The notes below the pieces were generated by a model. That model did not search any database. It saw only the letters and a program-made list of their open reading frames with translations, and was not told the DNA's origin. Below are positions 49,037-56,917 of a DNA stretch of 64,000 nt, one piece after another. The DNA comes from Candidatus Dojkabacteria bacterium. GTDB taxonomy: Bacteria > Patescibacteria > Dojkabacteria > SC72. The first letter of the stretch is position 1. Every line of letters starts with the position of its first letter. The DNA lies in NCBI GenBank assembly GCA_023229785.1, contig JALNYV010000005.1:1-64000 (forward strand). Reading direction: 5' to 3'. The position numbers and the translations under genes are program-made.

Positions 49037-52000
49037 TTATGGATTTACATTTGTATCATCAGCAAGCCATTTCCATTTTCCATCAGTTCCATAATATGTG
49101 AACTGAGGAACCTTTGGAATATTAGCTTTAACTGGCACATGATCAATAGACCACAGTGAGCTAGGAGTAAGACCAACTGTAATTACATTAAAATGATCAG
49201 CTACTGGCATACCAACTGAAGTTTTTTGCAGTTTAGCAGCAGAAAGCATATTTGCTATACCAGCTATGCTAGGCTTAATACCTTTAGCACCAACAGCTCT
49301 AAATAATGTTCCATCGGTAATGGCTACAGTAGATGCAATGCCTGTAGTAGCAGAAGTGACTTTAATATCACTACCAATACCATGTTGATTTGCATCAAGC
49401 GATACATAGTCAGTTAATGTTCCAAACAATGGAAGAGCTACACCATCTGTGATAACAACTAAAGATGTAATCCCGGTTGTTGCTGATGTAATTACGAGAC
49501 CACCATCAGCGTTAATAGTTGCTGCAGCTGAAGCACCCAAATCAGTATCAATTTCAGCCAACAGGTTTGTAAATGTTTGAGCGGCGCTTCCTACAACTGA
49601 TATCGGTTTAGCAACACCATCTACTAAAATAGAAGCTGTATAAGCTGTTGCATCATTAGCTAATCCAGTTGCACTTGCACCTGTTTTAACAGCACTGAAT
49701 AATACATTTTGATAACCAGCAACAGGAGTAGTTAATACCGCTGTCGCTACATTAGTGCCTGCATGAAGATCTGTATTAATTTCAGTTAATAAGTTTGTAA
49801 ATGTTTGAGCTGCACTACCTTGTACTGCAATAGCTCTATCCACACCATCAGCTTTAACAACCGCTGTATATATTGTAGGAGCCACACCAGGTATTGTGCT
49901 AATTCCAACATAACCCGTTAATCTATTAAACAAGAATCCATTATCATACAAATCCACTGCTGATTTAACACCAGTAGTATTTGATGTAACAATAATATTG
50001 CCACCAGATATTGAGGCTGTTGCATATGTAACTAAATCATTACCTACTACAGCTGGTGCAACTTCTAAGAAGAATGATAAGGATGCAAATAGCGGATGTG
50101 TACCTGTGTCTGTAATAGCTACTGTGGAAGCACTACTTACTGTGGTTGAGGCGATACGCAATTTACCATTAACAAGAGAGGCTACAGCAATTACACCACC
50201 ATTGTCAAGATCAGTTTGAATCTGAGTTAACAAGTCTGTGTATGTTTGTGCTGCACTACCAACCACTGAAACAGCTCTTGAACCACCATCCAACACCACA
50301 GTTGCTGTATAAGCAGTTGCATCATTTACTAACCCAGTAGTGTATGTAGCAGCTCTATTAACACCAAATTTAACATCTTGATAACCTGCAGCTGCTGCAA
50401 CATTTAAGTCAGCATTGATTTCATCCAACACGTGTTGTAATGTATCTCCAGCCAAACCAGTAAAATTAACAGGTCTGACGTGAGTGCCATCCACAACAGC
50501 AGTGGCGCTGTATGTGCGAGATGAACCACCACCGTTTTGAGCTGGCAATAAGTATGAAAATCCAGTTAAAGCAGGGAATAAAGTACCAGCTGTAATTACT
50601 ACAGTTGAATATAATCCATATGTAGCTGAGGTAATTTTAATATCACCACCAGAAACACTAGCTACAGCTGATGCACCAAGATCAGCATTAAGTTCAACAA
50701 TAACATCAGCAAAAGTTGGTATAGCAATAGGCAGAATACTAATATTCTTAGTAACACCATCAACTACTACTGTTGCTGTTAGAGCTGCAGCACTACCGGT
50801 ACCAGCTACAGCTGAAGCTATTGCTGTATAATTTGACAAGGCTGGGAACAATGTGCCAGCAATCATACTAACACTTGATAATGAACCCTGTAGTGCTGAT
50901 GTCACTCTAATATCACCATTAACATCAATGGCTGCTACTGCAGAAGCACCAAGGTCTGTATTAATTTCAGATATTACTGTTGCTATGGTCTGTGCTGCTG
51001 AACCATCTATGCTTATTGGTTTGGCTACACCATCTACTGTAATAGTAGTTGTATACACTGGATGTGTTCCACCAACAGCAGCTAAAACTGCTACATAGCC
51101 AGTTAATGTAAGGAATAGATCAGTATCTGTAATAGCTACTGTAGATGCTAGGCCTGTAGTTGCTGAAGTGATCACAACATTGCCACCAGCTAAAGAAGCG
51201 GTACCAGCAACACCCAAATCTATGTTAATTGCAGCTAATAATTCTGTAAATGTTTGAGCAGTCCCACCGTCTAATGATATGGCTATTGGATTACCATCAA
51301 CATCTATAGATGCTGTGTATGTGGTTCCTGTGCCAGGGGTGGCTGCCACTATAGCAACATATCCTGTTAATGCCGCAAATAAAGTACCATCTGTAATCGC
51401 AATTGCAGAATATGCACCAGTTTGGTTGGATGTTATTAAAATATTACCACCAGATAATGATGCTGTGTACCATGCTCCTGAATCAGCATTTAATTCAGCT
51501 AACAATGTTGTAAAATCTTGTGCTGCAGATCCAGTAACTGTTACAGCCCTAACATGAGCACCACCATCTATATCTATAGATGCTGTATATACAGTAGCAT
51601 CGTTTGTTAAACCAGTAGGATCACCACCAACTTTAGCTCCACCAACATTAACAACTTGTGTGCCAGCTGTGCCTATAGCTAATCCTGTTGGGTTAGCTCC
51701 TACTTTAGCTCCACCAACATCAACAACTTGATATCCTGCTGCATCTGCAAGCAATCCAGAAGCTGTAGGACCTGTTAAATTTACACCAAATGTTGCAGCT
51801 TGATAGCCAGGGGTTAATACTAACCCAGTAGAAGTACCTGGTAGAAGAAATGGATCAAAATTTGCAACTTGTATTCCGTGAGTTCCTTGAGCTGATGATA
51901 AACCAGAGGCATCACCTGCAGCTTTATCTCCACCTATATCTACTGTAGCTACTGCGGCAGTTGCCGCTGATACATTACTTAATCCAGTAGCATCACCAGC

Positions 52001-52231
52001 TTTTACAGTGCTGAGAAAGTCAACCAATTGTTGTCCAGCTGTTGGGCCCACTAACGGTAAGGCTCCACCATTATCATTCACAAATTTTGTTAAAATACCT
52101 TGATCTTCTAAAGAAAGATCATCCCACAAAACTAATGATCTAACATCAGTTGTAGTGTCTAATACTGCTGCGTTGTCAAGTGTTCCGTTGAACTTAACAT
52201 TTTCACTTGTTACGAAAATTGGATTTGCCAT
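49037..52231 (-). CDS. Large repetitive fibre/adhesin-like virion protein
   Basis: The 1064-residue protein is dominated by Ala, Thr, Val, Gly, Asp and Ser. Eight to nine imperfect ~95-residue repeats run from about 210 to 1000. Each has YTASIxVDGxxKPISV, GSAAQTFTxLLxEINTDLGA, GxIxITSATTGxxSTVAITDGTLFxALTGYV. A 'GDPTGL/AGYQVVDVGGAK' set of short repeats comes first. The last ~70 residues (HFNVITVGLTPSSLWSIDHVPVKANIPK) look like an attachment domain. It is probably a stacked beta-domain fibre for host contact. No Cys and almost no aromatic residues occur in the repeats. An exact late promoter lies upstream. Confidence 0.75.
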   Translation of the reverse strand: MANPIFVTSENVKFNGTLDNAAVLDTTTDVRSLVLWDDLSLEDQGILTKFVNDNGGALPLVGPTAGQQLVDFLSTVKAGDATGLSNVSAATAAVATVDIGGDKAAGDASGLSSAQGTHGIQVANFDPFLLPGTSTGLVLTPGYQAATFGVNLTGPTASGLLADAAGYQVVDVGGAKVGANPTGLAIGTAGTQVVNVGGAKVGGDPTGLTNDATVYTASIDIDGGAHVRAVTVTGSAAQDFTTLLAELNADSGAWYTASLSGGNILITSNQTGAYSAIAITDGTLFAALTGYVAIVAATPGTGTTYTASIDVDGNPIAISLDGGTAQTFTELLAAINIDLGVAGTASLAGGNVVITSATTGLASTVAITDTDLFLTLTGYVAVLAAVGGTHPVYTTTITVDGVAKPISIDGSAAQTIATVISEINTDLGASAVAAIDVNGDIRVTSALQGSLSSVSMIAGTLFPALSNYTAIASAVAGTGSAAALTATVVVDGVTKNISILPIAIPTFADVIVELNADLGASAVASVSGGDIKITSATYGLYSTVVITAGTLFPALTGFSYLLPAQNGGGSSRTYSATAVVDGTHVRPVNFTGLAGDTLQHVLDEINADLNVAAAAGYQDVKFGVNRAATYTTGLVNDATAYTATVVLDGGSRAVSVVGSAAQTYTDLLTQIQTDLDNGGVIAVASLVNGKLRIASTTVSSASTVAITDTGTHPLFASLSFFLEVAPAVVGNDLVTYATASISGGNIIVTSNTTGVKSAVDLYDNGFLFNRLTGYVGISTIPGVAPTIYTAVVKADGVDRAIAVQGSAAQTFTNLLTEINTDLHAGTNVATAVLTTPVAGYQNVLFSAVKTGASATGLANDATAYTASILVDGVAKPISVVGSAAQTFTNLLAEIDTDLGASAAATINADGGLVITSATTGITSLVVITDGVALPLFGTLTDYVSLDANQHGIGSDIKVTSATTGIASTVAITDGTLFRAVGAKGIKPSIAGIANMLSAAKLQKTSVGMPVADHFNVITVGLTPSSLWSIDHVPVKANIPKVPQFTYYGTDGKWKWLADDTNVNP

Positions 52232-52270
52232 TGTTTTGCTCCTAAAGCTTAAAATTATTTTGTTATAATG

Positions 52271-52278
52271 TATTTATA
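52271..52278 (-). promoter_or_regulatory. T4-type late promoter (exact consensus)
   Basis: TATAAATA on the - strand, 40 bp before the ATG at 52231. A second, palindromic pair of late boxes lies at 52316-52327, readable on both strands. Confidence 0.6.
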
Positions 52279-52341
52279 AGAATGGTGTGTTTGTTATTAA
52301 ATACCAACTATCAAATATTTATAAATACCCTTATAAACAAA

Positions 52342-52372
52342 AACCAATAGTAACTGCAAATCACTATTGGTT
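52342..52372. terminator. 10-bp hairpin between divergent genes
   Basis: AACCAATAGT (52342-52351) pairs with ACTATTGGTT (52363-52372), 11-nt loop. It lies between the bidirectional late box and the TTG start of the HNH gene but does not cover that gene's AAGGAGG site. Role unclear. Confidence 0.45.
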
Positions 52373-52404
52373 CTCTGAACACCAATTAACTAAGGAGGTT
52401 AATC

Positions 52405-53415
52405 TTGTCTGAATCTATTTATCCAATAATTTCAAGGAAAGAAGCAAAAACACAGGGTCTTAAGTTTTATTTTACTGGAAAGCCTTGTCCTAGTGGTCAT
52501 ATAGTTGAGAAATTAGTTTCAGATTATGGTTGTGTGGAATGCCAGAGATTATATCACAGGTTGCACTATAAGAAAAAATATCAAGATTGTGAGCTTAGTG
52601 CACTATACCCTATTATTTCAAGGAAAGAAGCAAAAACACAGGGTCTTAAGTTTTATTTTACTGGAAAGCCTTGTCCTAGTGGTCATATAGTTGAGAGGTA
52701 CACTTCAAGCAATTGTTGTGTTGAGTGTCAAATGAACAGCAGGAAAACTGATAAGTTCAAGACATACAATAAGAAATACAACAAACAATATGCAAAAACA
52801 GATAAGGCGAAAGAAGCAAACAGAGTATATGCAAAAACAGATAAAGCAAAAACATATTATAATAAACATGGTAAAGAATATCGAAAAACTGATGAATATA
52901 AGAAATATCGATCAGAATATGAAGCTAATAGAAAAGTAATATATAAAGAAAACGAAAATCCAACAAAACACAAAAATACAGAAGAGCACAGAGAAAGGCG
53001 GAGAGATTACGAGAAGAATAGAAGATATACAGATCCTTTATTCAAGCTAACCTGTAGCATCAGGAATAACATTAGGGGAGCTATAAAAAGAGGCAAGTTT
53101 AAAAAATCATCAAACACAACGAAAATTCTTGGATGTTCATTTGAGGAGTTTAAAATTCACATCGAAACTCAATTTTTAGAAGGCATGACGTGGGAAAACG
53201 TAGGAGTGTGGGAATATGATCACTACTATCCAGTTTCAAGAGCTGATGATGAGGCTCATTTAATTGAATTGAATCACTATACAAATTTCCAGCCGTTGTG
53301 GGGAGAGGATAATAGAACAAAGGGGAATCTGTTGCCTACAGAATGGGAAGCAACAGAGGCTAGTGAAAAATATAGATTTCAAAATAGAACAAAAGGAGAT
53401 AAGATCTTAATTTGA
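52405..53415 (+). CDS. HNH homing endonuclease with duplicated zinc modules
   Basis: The 336-residue protein starts at TTG, 5 nt after a perfect AAGGAGGT. Two near-identical N-terminal modules (YPIISRKEAKTQGLKFYFTG, CPSGH...CVEC) are probably zinc-binding. A Lys/Tyr-rich linker with KTDKAK repeats follows. The C-terminal domain has ILGCSFEEFKIHIE, then VWEYDHYYPVSRA, LNHYTNFQPLW and EDNRTKGN, the HNH pattern common in phages. It lies convergent with another endonuclease, sharing a terminator. Confidence 0.85.
   Translation: MSESIYPIISRKEAKTQGLKFYFTGKPCPSGHIVEKLVSDYGCVECQRLYHRLHYKKKYQDCELSALYPIISRKEAKTQGLKFYFTGKPCPSGHIVERYTSSNCCVECQMNSRKTDKFKTYNKKYNKQYAKTDKAKEANRVYAKTDKAKTYYNKHGKEYRKTDEYKKYRSEYEANRKVIYKENENPTKHKNTEEHRERRRDYEKNRRYTDPLFKLTCSIRNNIRGAIKRGKFKKSSNTTKILGCSFEEFKIHIETQFLEGMTWENVGVWEYDHYYPVSRADDEAHLIELNHYTNFQPLWGEDNRTKGNLLPTEWEATEASEKYRFQNRTKGDKILI
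52429..52696 (+). repeat. Two identical 82-bp blocks inside the HNH gene
   Basis: 52429-52510 and 52615-52696 are identical over 82 bp, offset 186 bp (62 codons), encoding the duplicated zinc module. The flanking parts of each module have diverged, so either the duplication is recent or the blocks are being homogenised. Confidence 0.9.
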
Positions 53416-53425
53416 TCTTATCTCC
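53395..53425. terminator. Bidirectional terminator between convergent endonucleases
   Basis: A perfect 12-bp stem (53395-53406 with 53414-53425, 7-nt loop) includes the HNH gene's stop codon and ends 9 bp before the stop of the convergent gene. Confidence 0.65.
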
Positions 53426-53433
53426 CAATGGGA

Positions 53434-54387
53434 TTAAATATGATCTTCCCTTCTCCATAGGAAAACACCATTCCCACAATCCCACACACGGTCAAAATTA
53501 TTTAAAATCATATTCTCCCACTCTGTCATTTTAATATCGAATGGATTTAACTTAGCAGGCAATTTGTGCTTCTGATATGTTTGTCTTGATTGTAAGAATA
53601 AAGGATTACTTTTATGAAAATAAAAATAATTGGGGTTGGCATCATGCGTGTGTGTGAAACCAAGCTGGACATATAGATTTCCTGTATTCCACCTTAAATC
53701 TGTGTATGATATTACAGATTCTGGATTTCTTTGCTTAATAAAATGCTGGAATAAACGAGAACCACCTCCCACCACATTAGTGTACAATGAGTTTGCATAT
53801 CTAATTAATTCATATTCAACGTTTTTATTAAATCTGCTCTTACCTAAAGACAATACAGCAACAAGTTCCCCATTATGCACAAGTCCGTAAGCCACACTTG
53901 CACCAGCACTCCCTTGAATATGAGTTTCATTGAAAAATTTAGAATATTGCTTACTGTTAATATCAACAATAGAACATTTTCTGGCATATATAGTTTTGTT
54001 TTTGTGTACTAACGATGATATTCTTGATTTTACTATCTCTGTCTTATTGACCCATTCGTTCTCATACACAAAAATTAATCTAATACCTTGTTCCCTACAC
54101 TTAGCAGCTTTATTAACTCTATAGTGTCTATCTTGGCCGCTCAGATCAGATCGTTCAGCTATCTTGTCAAATTCTATGGCCACCTTAACATCAGGAAAAT
54201 ATATATCAATAGTCATTGGATCAATGATATTTGTTGCATTATAAACAACACTAACACCATCGAGAGACTCTATATAATCTCGTAATGTAGGAATGGTTGT
54301 TGTGGGCATTGGCGCTGATAGAATAGGTGGATTTAACCACTCTTCTACTTCTTGTTTCATTTTTGCTTTTATATCTTCTGTTATCAT
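53434..54387 (-). CDS. Homing endonuclease-like: Vsr-like core plus acetyltransferase-like domain
   Basis: The 317-residue protein lacks the N-terminal zinc and HTH modules of the 36189 relative. It keeps the nuclease-like core (MTIDIYFPDVKVAIEFD, RLIFVYENEW) and the second domain (ARKCSIV, FFNETHIQGSAG, LVAVLSLGKSRF, YTDLRWNTGNLYVQLGF, RVWDCGNG). The core reads IEFDKIAERSDLSGQDRHY where relatives have EYxGLYWHSE, so the catalytic site may be altered. AAGG lies about 10 nt before the ATG. A TTGACA promoter lies upstream. Confidence 0.72.
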   Translation of the reverse strand: MITEDIKAKMKQEVEEWLNPPILSAPMPTTTIPTLRDYIESLDGVSVVYNATNIIDPMTIDIYFPDVKVAIEFDKIAERSDLSGQDRHYRVNKAAKCREQGIRLIFVYENEWVNKTEIVKSRISSLVHKNKTIYARKCSIVDINSKQYSKFFNETHIQGSAGASVAYGLVHNGELVAVLSLGKSRFNKNVEYELIRYANSLYTNVVGGGSRLFQHFIKQRNPESVISYTDLRWNTGNLYVQLGFTHTHDANPNYFYFHKSNPLFLQSRQTYQKHKLPAKLNPFDIKMTEWENMILNNFDRVWDCGNGVFLWRREDHI

Positions 54388-54422
54388 TTGTGAGGTGCCT
54401 TCTTACGAGATTATAAAAATAT

Positions 54423-54451
54423 AGTGTACTACACATGAAAGATTATGTCAA
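54423..54451 (-). promoter_or_regulatory. Predicted promoter
   Basis: On the - strand TTGACA (54446-54451), 17 bp, TACACT (54423-54428), upstream of the ATG at 54387. It overlaps the last codon of the neighbouring endonuclease. Confidence 0.45.
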
Positions 54452-55431
54452 CTAAGTTTATTTAACTTATTCCAATTGCTCTCCCACATGGTGATGAGAT
54501 TATACCCTAAAGATTTTATTTTCTTTTCTCTTTCTATCGTGGCTTGATATAATTCACCAGCTAGTTTATCGGGTTTTCTGAAATTGCATTTATCATTAGG
54601 GCCATATAATTCAGGGTTGCCATGCCAGCAATCACCATGAAATTCATAAATGGTGTTTGTCTCTCTGCAATAACCATCAGCTCTCCAATGTTGGGATCCA
54701 GGAATCACATATTCCCCACCATTTTCCATATGCAATATGTTAATTCCTTCTGATTTCATTATTGATTCTAGCCAAAGAATACACGAATGTGAATATCCAA
54801 CCAATGTTGGATAATTATAGTTAATAGGAATATCATGTTTATGTAAATAATTCAATACAGTTTTAATGCAAACATTTAATTCTTCTGATATTTGTACAGA
54901 GGTCTTATTTTGAGTAATATACAAGTCTGTCAGATACTCTCTATCTTCTAGTAGAGGCAACACATCAACTATATTAATTTGACTACCAAATTCAACCCCG
55001 TGATTGTTGACGTTGGTTTGTTTTCCTTTATCACGAAACTCAGGAACTTGTAGAATATGTTCGACACCATGATTTTTTAAATTAGTTTGCTTGATTTGCT
55101 CTCTAAGCATTGGTGATTGTAGAGTATGTTCTGTTCCATAATGTTCAAGACTGGATTGTTTCTTCTTATCTTTTACTGTTTCTAGTTGACTAACATTTTT
55201 AATACCATGCATTTTTATCATAGTATTTTCTCTATTTATATTACCACACTTAGGACAGCCTCCTAGTCTAAGATGGTTCTTGGCTGGTGTTTCAACATCT
55301 CCATGAATGGGACATGTGATTATAATATTAGCATAGGTGGTGGTGTATATTGCTTTTGAATAGTCAAACTTATCCCCATGTATAAGGTTTGCCTTCTCTA
55401 TAAATTCAGCAGTAGTTAGTTTTTTGGCCAT
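54448..55431 (-). CDS. Homing endonuclease: zinc ribbon, RYG-type repeats, HTH and Vsr-like domain
   Basis: The 327-residue protein has one zinc-ribbon module (HGDKFDYSKAIY...CPIHGDV...GCPKC), four short units (TNLKNHGVEHILQ type), an HTH (TSVQISEELNVCIKTVLNYL) and the Vsr-like domain (RADGYC, TIYEFHGDCWHGNP, MWESNW). It has the same hybrid order as the 8417 gene. A TTGATT-N17-TATTAT match ends only 3 nt before the ATG, so either transcription comes from upstream or the match is accidental. Confidence 0.85.
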   Translation of the reverse strand: MAKKLTTAEFIEKANLIHGDKFDYSKAIYTTTYANIIITCPIHGDVETPAKNHLRLGGCPKCGNINRENTMIKMHGIKNVSQLETVKDKKKQSSLEHYGTEHTLQSPMLREQIKQTNLKNHGVEHILQVPEFRDKGKQTNVNNHGVEFGSQINIVDVLPLLEDREYLTDLYITQNKTSVQISEELNVCIKTVLNYLHKHDIPINYNYPTLVGYSHSCILWLESIMKSEGINILHMENGGEYVIPGSQHWRADGYCRETNTIYEFHGDCWHGNPELYGPNDKCNFRKPDKLAGELYQATIEREKKIKSLGYNLITMWESNWNKLNKLS

Positions 55432-55482
55432 ACGATAATACTACCAATCCACTAAATAATCAACTACTATTTTTAATAAAAT

Positions 55483-56847
55483 TCATATTTTAAACACTTC
55501 TCGAATTCTATCAATAACTACTGGTTTGTATTGAAGCAATTCTGTATATCCAGAAAATTTAGAATTTGAAAAGAATTTGTAATCTTCCAATTCCCTTAAC
55601 AACTCTTGCTCAGCACAAAAAGCTTCATATATGGGCATAGGTTCTTGGTATAATAGTTTAATATCCATACCTCTATACTCAGTCCTACTATATCTATGAT
55701 AAACTGACTTTGCTGTGATTCCAATTTTAATAAAATGTTCCTTCCCTTTGGTAATATTCATGGCATATAAAATACCAGGAATATCTTGCTGATCTGGATT
55801 ATTTTTGAAATATTCGTGAGTATAGCCACCTTTACCACCTTTTGCTTTTTCACGAGCACACGTGGGGCAACCCTGTCCAACTATGTGATTACATGGTCTT
55901 TGTTGGAATTCCCCATGAATTGGGCAGGTTATTGATACTTTTTCATCACCTCTCATATAAACTGAATTAGCATAAGTGTATTTGTTATTGTGTATAATAT
56001 TGGATCTGGTTATAAAATCATCAAGAGTATTTCTTTTGTTAAATCCGCTAATATTTAATCCACACTGTCTACACCCAGCATGTTGCAATAATATACTTTT
56101 TGGTGTTATATAAAATTCACCATGTTCCTTACATATAATTTTAATTTTAGTGTTTATATTTTTATATTTTACTAATGAATAATCATAATTAGGTGTTCCT
56201 TTATCTGCATGAATTTGTTTAATTTTAGTTAAAATATCTTCTTGCTTGTAGGCGACTCCTTTTCCACTGCATAACTTACAACCATTTCCCTTTAGGTGAT
56301 CCATTGGAACTTGTTCAAAAATACCATGGGTGGGGCATATAATCTTAACTTTGGTGTGTGTATTTTTATATTCAACCAATGAATAATCAAACTTATCTTT
56401 GTGAATGATCCTTGACTGTCTTATGAATTCCTCTGTTGGAGTCTTGGCTTTAGATCCCCTTAAGTTCTCAGCACACTGGGGGCAACCTGCTTTAGCGTTG
56501 ATGTGATCATCAGGTGTTTGGTTGAATACTCCATGATTTGGACAAATTACACAAACTTTAGTTTTGCAATTTCTATATTCTACCAATGAATATTCGTATC
56601 TACCTTTATGAATTTCCATCGCTTTTAATATAAAATTTTCCACAGTTGATTTAATATTGCCAGCACACACAGGACAACCACTTTTGCTTGATATGTGGTT
56701 GTTGGGACTTTGTATAAATTTCCCATGTTCTGGGCAAATTATACTGACTTTAGAGTGTGCTGCTGTATATTCCACCATTGAATAATCATATTTATCACCA
56801 TGAACTGCTCTAGCTCTTTCTAAAAATTTTGCTTGTTTCGGTCCCAC
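55483..56847 (-). CDS. Homing endonuclease: five zinc ribbons plus GIY-YIG-like domain
   Basis: The 454-residue protein starts at GTG after an AAGGA buried in a hairpin. Five zinc-ribbon modules (HGDKYDYSMVEY...CPEHGKF...GCPVC and similar) run to about residue 335. Instead of a Vsr-like domain, the C-terminus has GILYAMNITKGKEHFIKIGIT, EAFCAEQELLREL and SGYTELL, the same GIY-YIG-like domain as the 38058 protein. This is a clear domain swap: binding repeats of one family joined to the nuclease of another. Confidence 0.82.
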   Translation of the reverse strand: MGPKQAKFLERARAVHGDKYDYSMVEYTAAHSKVSIICPEHGKFIQSPNNHISSKSGCPVCAGNIKSTVENFILKAMEIHKGRYEYSLVEYRNCKTKVCVICPNHGVFNQTPDDHINAKAGCPQCAENLRGSKAKTPTEEFIRQSRIIHKDKFDYSLVEYKNTHTKVKIICPTHGIFEQVPMDHLKGNGCKLCSGKGVAYKQEDILTKIKQIHADKGTPNYDYSLVKYKNINTKIKIICKEHGEFYITPKSILLQHAGCRQCGLNISGFNKRNTLDDFITRSNIIHNNKYTYANSVYMRGDEKVSITCPIHGEFQQRPCNHIVGQGCPTCAREKAKGGKGGYTHEYFKNNPDQQDIPGILYAMNITKGKEHFIKIGITAKSVYHRYSRTEYRGMDIKLLYQEPMPIYEAFCAEQELLRELEDYKFFSNSKFSGYTELLQYKPVVIDRIREVFKI

Positions 56848-56851
56848 GAAA

Positions 56852-56910
56852 GATCCTTATTAATGATTATAATTAACAAGGATCGTATTATATTTTAAGC
56901 ATAAAGTCAA
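56852..56910 (-). promoter_or_regulatory. Promoter embedded in RBS-sequestering hairpin
   Basis: On the - strand TTGACT (56905-56910), 17 bp, TACGAT (56882-56887). The -10 box overlaps the first arm of a 13-bp hairpin (56872-56884 with 56852-56864, one G-U pair); the second arm holds the AAGGA used by the GTG at 56847. Confidence 0.65.
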
Positions 56911-56917
56911 CAAATAC

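Noticed and set aside
55432..55460. TTGATT-N17-TATTAT promoter before the 54448-55431 endonuclease
   Set aside because: The -10 box ends 3 nt before the ATG, so transcription would start inside the gene; probably accidental or used only by read-through.
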